Positions 61,029 through 64,000 of a DNA stretch of 64,000 bases are shown here, in pieces. Made by a program: the position numbers and the translations under genes. Position 1 is the stretch's first letter, and each line of letters begins with the position of its first letter. This DNA comes from Phaeocystidibacter sp965659725 (GTDB lineage Bacteria > Bacteroidota > Bacteroidia > Flavobacteriales > Schleiferiaceae), in NCBI GenBank assembly GCA_965659725.1, contig CBFHXG010000003.1, positions 1 to 64,000 on the forward strand, in the 5' to 3' direction. The notes beneath the pieces are model-generated. The model was not told where the DNA came from, did not search any database, and was given only the letters and a program-made list of their open reading frames with translations.

Positions 61029-62365
61029 TGAAGAATCTACTCCTTATAATACTCTCGCTTTTCGGTACTACCTTGATGTTCGCACAAGCTGTTCCAGTGA
61101 CGATAGCACCGTCCGGCGATGGATTTACACTCATGCGCAATGGTGAACCTTATTATATACGTGGCGCCGGTGGTCATGATCACCTAGACAAACTCGTTGA
61201 ACTCGGCGGAAATTCCATTCGTACTTGGAGTGCCGAGGATGCCGACGAGATCCTCAACGCTGCGCATGCTCGAGGACTCACTGTAATGTTCGGACTCTGG
61301 GTCCAGCATGAACGTCATGGTTTCGATTACAACGATGAAGCAGCCGTACAAAACCAACTGCTCCGATTCAGGACCATCGTTGAGAAGTACAAGGATCATC
61401 CCGCCGTATTGATGTGGGGGATCGGTAATGAAGTCGACCTCTTCTATTCCAACACCAAGGTTTGGGACGCCATCCAAGACATAGCAGCCATGGTCCATGA
61501 AGTGGATCCCAACCACCCAACATCTACTGTGACGGCAGGTTTGGATTCTACCGAGGTGTATCTCATTAAAACAAAGGTGCCAGATCTAGATATATATGGT
61601 GTGAATACATATGGCGATCTCCATGAAGTGCCTGGGAATATCCGAAAATTCGGATGGGAAGGACCCTTTATCATTTCAGAATGGGGTCCCAACGGACACT
61701 GGGAAGTGGCAAAGACCGATTGGGGTGCGCCGATCGAGCAGACCAGCACCGAGAAGGCTGCTTCATACGGTGAGCGCTTCAATAAGTATATTAAGGCCTA
61801 TGCGGGTGACTGTATCGGGTCTTACGTGTTCCTCTGGGGGCAAAAGCAAGAAACTACGTCTACTTGGTACGGACTTTTTACCGCCGATGGTCGCCCTACC
61901 GAACCTCTTGATGAGCTTTATAAGGCTTGGCGGAATGCAGACCCAGCATATCGATCACCTTCGATATCCTCGATGACACTTAATGGTATGACGGCCGATT
62001 CGAGTATTCGACTCATCGCTGAAGACCGGTACGAGGCCGTGTTGGAGATGGATGATCACGGCAATGATGTAGATGTCGATTGGTATGTATTCCCTGAGAG
62101 TGTGGTTCAATCAGCCGGTGGTGATGCCGAAGATGCGATACCGCCGATATTGGGTGTGCTAAGCAGAAAGCGCGATAACTCAGCTCGACTAAGAGCACCT
62201 GAAGAAGAGGGAGCCTACCGATTATTCGTTTTCATCACTTCTGAGAATGGTGATAAAACGGCCTACGCCAATATTCCTTTTTATGTGATCCCTCGTAGCG
62301 AAGATGCTCCCTTGCCTAGGGCTGTGCAATTCAAAGAACGCACCCTGCAAGTAGACCCGCAGTAG
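61025..62365 (+). CDS. Secreted clan GH-A glycoside hydrolase
   Basis: A 446-residue exported enzyme with signal peptide (LLLIILSLFGTTLMFAQ). The TIM barrel (residues 30-305) shows GGNSIRTWSAEDADEILNAA, LTVMFGLWVQHERHG, VLMWGIGNEVDL with the acid/base Glu, and FIISEWGPNGHWE with the nucleophile Glu. An immunoglobulin-like domain ends the protein. It resembles GH2/GH5-type barrels; the exact family and linkage are not determined, and a beta-glucan target is only a guess from context. Probably periplasmic, next to a sugar symporter. Confidence 0.87.
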   Translation: MMKNLLLIILSLFGTTLMFAQAVPVTIAPSGDGFTLMRNGEPYYIRGAGGHDHLDKLVELGGNSIRTWSAEDADEILNAAHARGLTVMFGLWVQHERHGFDYNDEAAVQNQLLRFRTIVEKYKDHPAVLMWGIGNEVDLFYSNTKVWDAIQDIAAMVHEVDPNHPTSTVTAGLDSTEVYLIKTKVPDLDIYGVNTYGDLHEVPGNIRKFGWEGPFIISEWGPNGHWEVAKTDWGAPIEQTSTEKAASYGERFNKYIKAYAGDCIGSYVFLWGQKQETTSTWYGLFTADGRPTEPLDELYKAWRNADPAYRSPSISSMTLNGMTADSSIRLIAEDRYEAVLEMDDHGNDVDVDWYVFPESVVQSAGGDAEDAIPPILGVLSRKRDNSARLRAPEEEGAYRLFVFITSENGDKTAYANIPFYVIPRSEDAPLPRAVQFKERTLQVDPQ

Positions 62366-62375
62366 GTCCGCACCA

Positions 62376-63998
62376 ATGAAAAACCTTACCCTCCATAGTG
62401 TTGACCTCTACGTGATTCTCGGTTATTTTGCCTTGATCTTCGCTGTTGGCATTTACTTCATCGTAAAGGCGAATAAGGATAGATCGGCAAGCGAGAATTA
62501 CTTCTTGGGAGGCAGGAATCTGGGGTGGTTTGCCATCGGTGCATCGCTGTTCGCTTCCAATATTGGATCTGAGCACCTAGTGGGACTAGCAGGTGCAGGA
62601 GCGGCGGGGGAGTTTCCAGCCGCTCAGATTGAGATTCTCGCCGCATTGATGCTCCTGCTATTAGGGTGGCTCTTTGTACCATTCTATCTACGGACCCAAG
62701 TGTACACCATGCCAGAATTCCTAGAAGTGCGATATGATAGGTGGGCAAGGGGATATCTTTCATGGGTCAGCGTTGTGGCGTATGTGCTCACTAAGATATC
62801 CATCACGATCATCGCTGGAGGCATTGTACTCACCAGTGTCCTTGATGTCAATTTCTGGACAGCGGCTGTCATCATTGTGTTGATCACAGGGTTGTACACA
62901 GTGCTCGGTGGTTTGAAGGCAGTGGTATATACCGATGTCATTCAGTTGTTTGTCCTCCTCGGAGGCTCGATCACTCTAACGATCTATGGCTTGAATGCCG
63001 CGGGAGGATGGAGTGAGGTAACGGCCGCAACTGAATCTACGTACACGAGTTTATGGAGATCGGTTTCTGACGATTCCTTTCCTTGGACGGGCATATTGTT
63101 AGGAGCGCCGATCCTCGGTGTTTGGTATTGGTGCACCGATCAGTTCATCGTTCAACGTGTCTTGGCTGCTAAGAATATCGATCAAGCTAGAAGAGGGTCC
63201 ATTTTTGCAGGATTCTTAAAACTATCTCCACTTTTCATTTTTGTGATCCCTGGCGTTATCGCCTATGTATTATCTGTTGGGCAAGATCCTATCCTCGCCT
63301 TCCCGGTTCAAGATGGAAAGGTGGTTTACGATGCAGCGCTTCCAACGCTTACCATGGCCGTATTGCCGGTTGGTTTACGCGGATTAGTGGTAGCTGGACT
63401 GATCGCTGCATTGATGAGCTCACTTTCATCGGTTTTCAACTCGTGTTCAACCTTGTTTACAATGGATATCTACAAGCGATATCGCCCTGAAGCAGAGGAT
63501 AAGAAATTAGTAAGAGTGGGGCAGGTTGCCACGGTTGTCTTGGTCATTTTTGGTATGGCCTGGGTACCTGTTCTGCAATCGTTGGATGGAGGTCTATTTG
63601 AAAAACTTCAAAGTCTTCAAGCATACATTGCTCCCCCCGTGGCGGCTGTATTCTTGATCGGAATATTGAATAAAAAAGTAAATGCGAATGGTGCGAAATA
63701 TGCACTTGTTGTTGGAGCGGCCCTTGGGTTACTTCGCCTGACCTTGGAAGCCTTGGGAGTAGAGGCTACTGGAGTACTCGGGGTGTTTATCGATATGAAC
63801 TTCCTCCACTTCGCTGTTTTCCTTTTTGTGGTTTGTGTTTTGATCCTTTTCGGTGTTTCCATGCGCTCGAGTACAGGATCGTTCCAATGGAAAATCGCGG
63901 ATGAGTCCGTTGTTGCGGCTCAACCATCTTCTTTAAACAAGGTGCTATCCGTAGCACTCATCCTATCAATCCTAATTCTCTGGTATGTATTTAAATAA
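62376..63998 (+). CDS. Sodium/solute symporter, SSS (SGLT-like) family
   Basis: A 540-residue transporter with about fourteen helices. The SSS signature is present: GGRNLGWFAIGASLFASNIGSEHLVGLAGAGAAGEFPAA (family core, split), GGLKAVVYTDVIQ, WYWCTDQFIVQRVLAAKNIDQARRGSIFAGFLK and ALMSSLSSVFNSCSTLFTMDIYKR. The QFIVQRVLAAK segment matches sugar-type SGLT proteins, so Na+-coupled import of a sugar released by the adjacent glycosidase is likely. It is complete, ending two bases before the window edge, and starts 10 bases after the glycosidase stop. Confidence 0.94.
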   Translation: MKNLTLHSVDLYVILGYFALIFAVGIYFIVKANKDRSASENYFLGGRNLGWFAIGASLFASNIGSEHLVGLAGAGAAGEFPAAQIEILAALMLLLLGWLFVPFYLRTQVYTMPEFLEVRYDRWARGYLSWVSVVAYVLTKISITIIAGGIVLTSVLDVNFWTAAVIIVLITGLYTVLGGLKAVVYTDVIQLFVLLGGSITLTIYGLNAAGGWSEVTAATESTYTSLWRSVSDDSFPWTGILLGAPILGVWYWCTDQFIVQRVLAAKNIDQARRGSIFAGFLKLSPLFIFVIPGVIAYVLSVGQDPILAFPVQDGKVVYDAALPTLTMAVLPVGLRGLVVAGLIAALMSSLSSVFNSCSTLFTMDIYKRYRPEAEDKKLVRVGQVATVVLVIFGMAWVPVLQSLDGGLFEKLQSLQAYIAPPVAAVFLIGILNKKVNANGAKYALVVGAALGLLRLTLEALGVEATGVLGVFIDMNFLHFAVFLFVVCVLILFGVSMRSSTGSFQWKIADESVVAAQPSSLNKVLSVALILSILILWYVFK

Positions 63999-64000
63999 GA

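Overview
The window is a dense, mobile-element-free piece of a Bacteroidota chromosome, most like a Flavobacteriales/Cryomorphaceae-type genome. The evidence is several secreted proteins with C-terminal type IX secretion (T9SS) sorting domains, a DUF5103 T9SS plug protein, BshA (bacillithiol), a complete Na+-NQR operon, start codons without clear Shine-Dalgarno sequences, and promoters of the Bacteroidota TTTG-N19-21-TAnnTTTG type. No rRNA, tRNA, CRISPR array, prophage or insertion sequence was seen, and no gene-free stretch exceeds about 250 bases.

Layout. 0.1-11 kb: a decayed TPR sensor histidine kinase; an MFS transporter; a cytochrome/YceI/DUF5777 cluster; a zinc deacylase with purB; a decayed fibronectin-type T9SS protein; rlmI. 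11-15 kb: a large intact T9SS adhesin-like protein. 15-30 kb: suhB-like, mtaB, a peptide-binding lipoprotein, a mutL/rhomboid/rhomboid/endonuclease operon, a GH3-serine hydrolase fusion, a YwqK-like protein, bshA, SUI1 and a SpoU methylase. 30-33.3 kb: a candidate small RNA, then a five-gene operon. 33.3-47.3 kb: heme-binding protein, uvrA, an ECF sigma factor, a broken T9SS protein, recQ, tatC, lptB, tsaC/Sua5, apaG, a DUF3667 protein and the T9SS plug protein. 47.4-53.4 kb: nqrABCDEF. 53.4-58 kb: small and accessory genes including apbE, the flavin transferase that NQR needs. 58-64 kb: a glycan-use locus with a T9SS binding protein, a NrtR-like regulator, a clan GH-A glycosidase and an SSS sugar symporter, driven by two divergent promoters.

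The most interesting locus is 30.3-33.2 kb on the minus strand. An ECF sigma factor, its zinc-finger anti-sigma, a signal-peptide-bearing Cys-rich precursor with three KCGEGSCG repeats, a DUF692 (MNIO) enzyme and a DUF2063 partner form one operon. This resembles bufferin/HvfA metallophore RiPP systems, here with an EGSCG-type repeated core, a dedicated sigma/anti-sigma pair at the head of the operon and a hairpin between precursor and enzyme genes. A candidate small RNA with two hairpins follows the operon.

A second theme is gene decay in surface and signalling genes: the kinase (four stops, one frameshift), an FN3 T9SS protein (one deletion, two stops), a second T9SS protein (two in-frame TGA), an outer-membrane protein remnant and a probable single-base frameshift in a small membrane protein.
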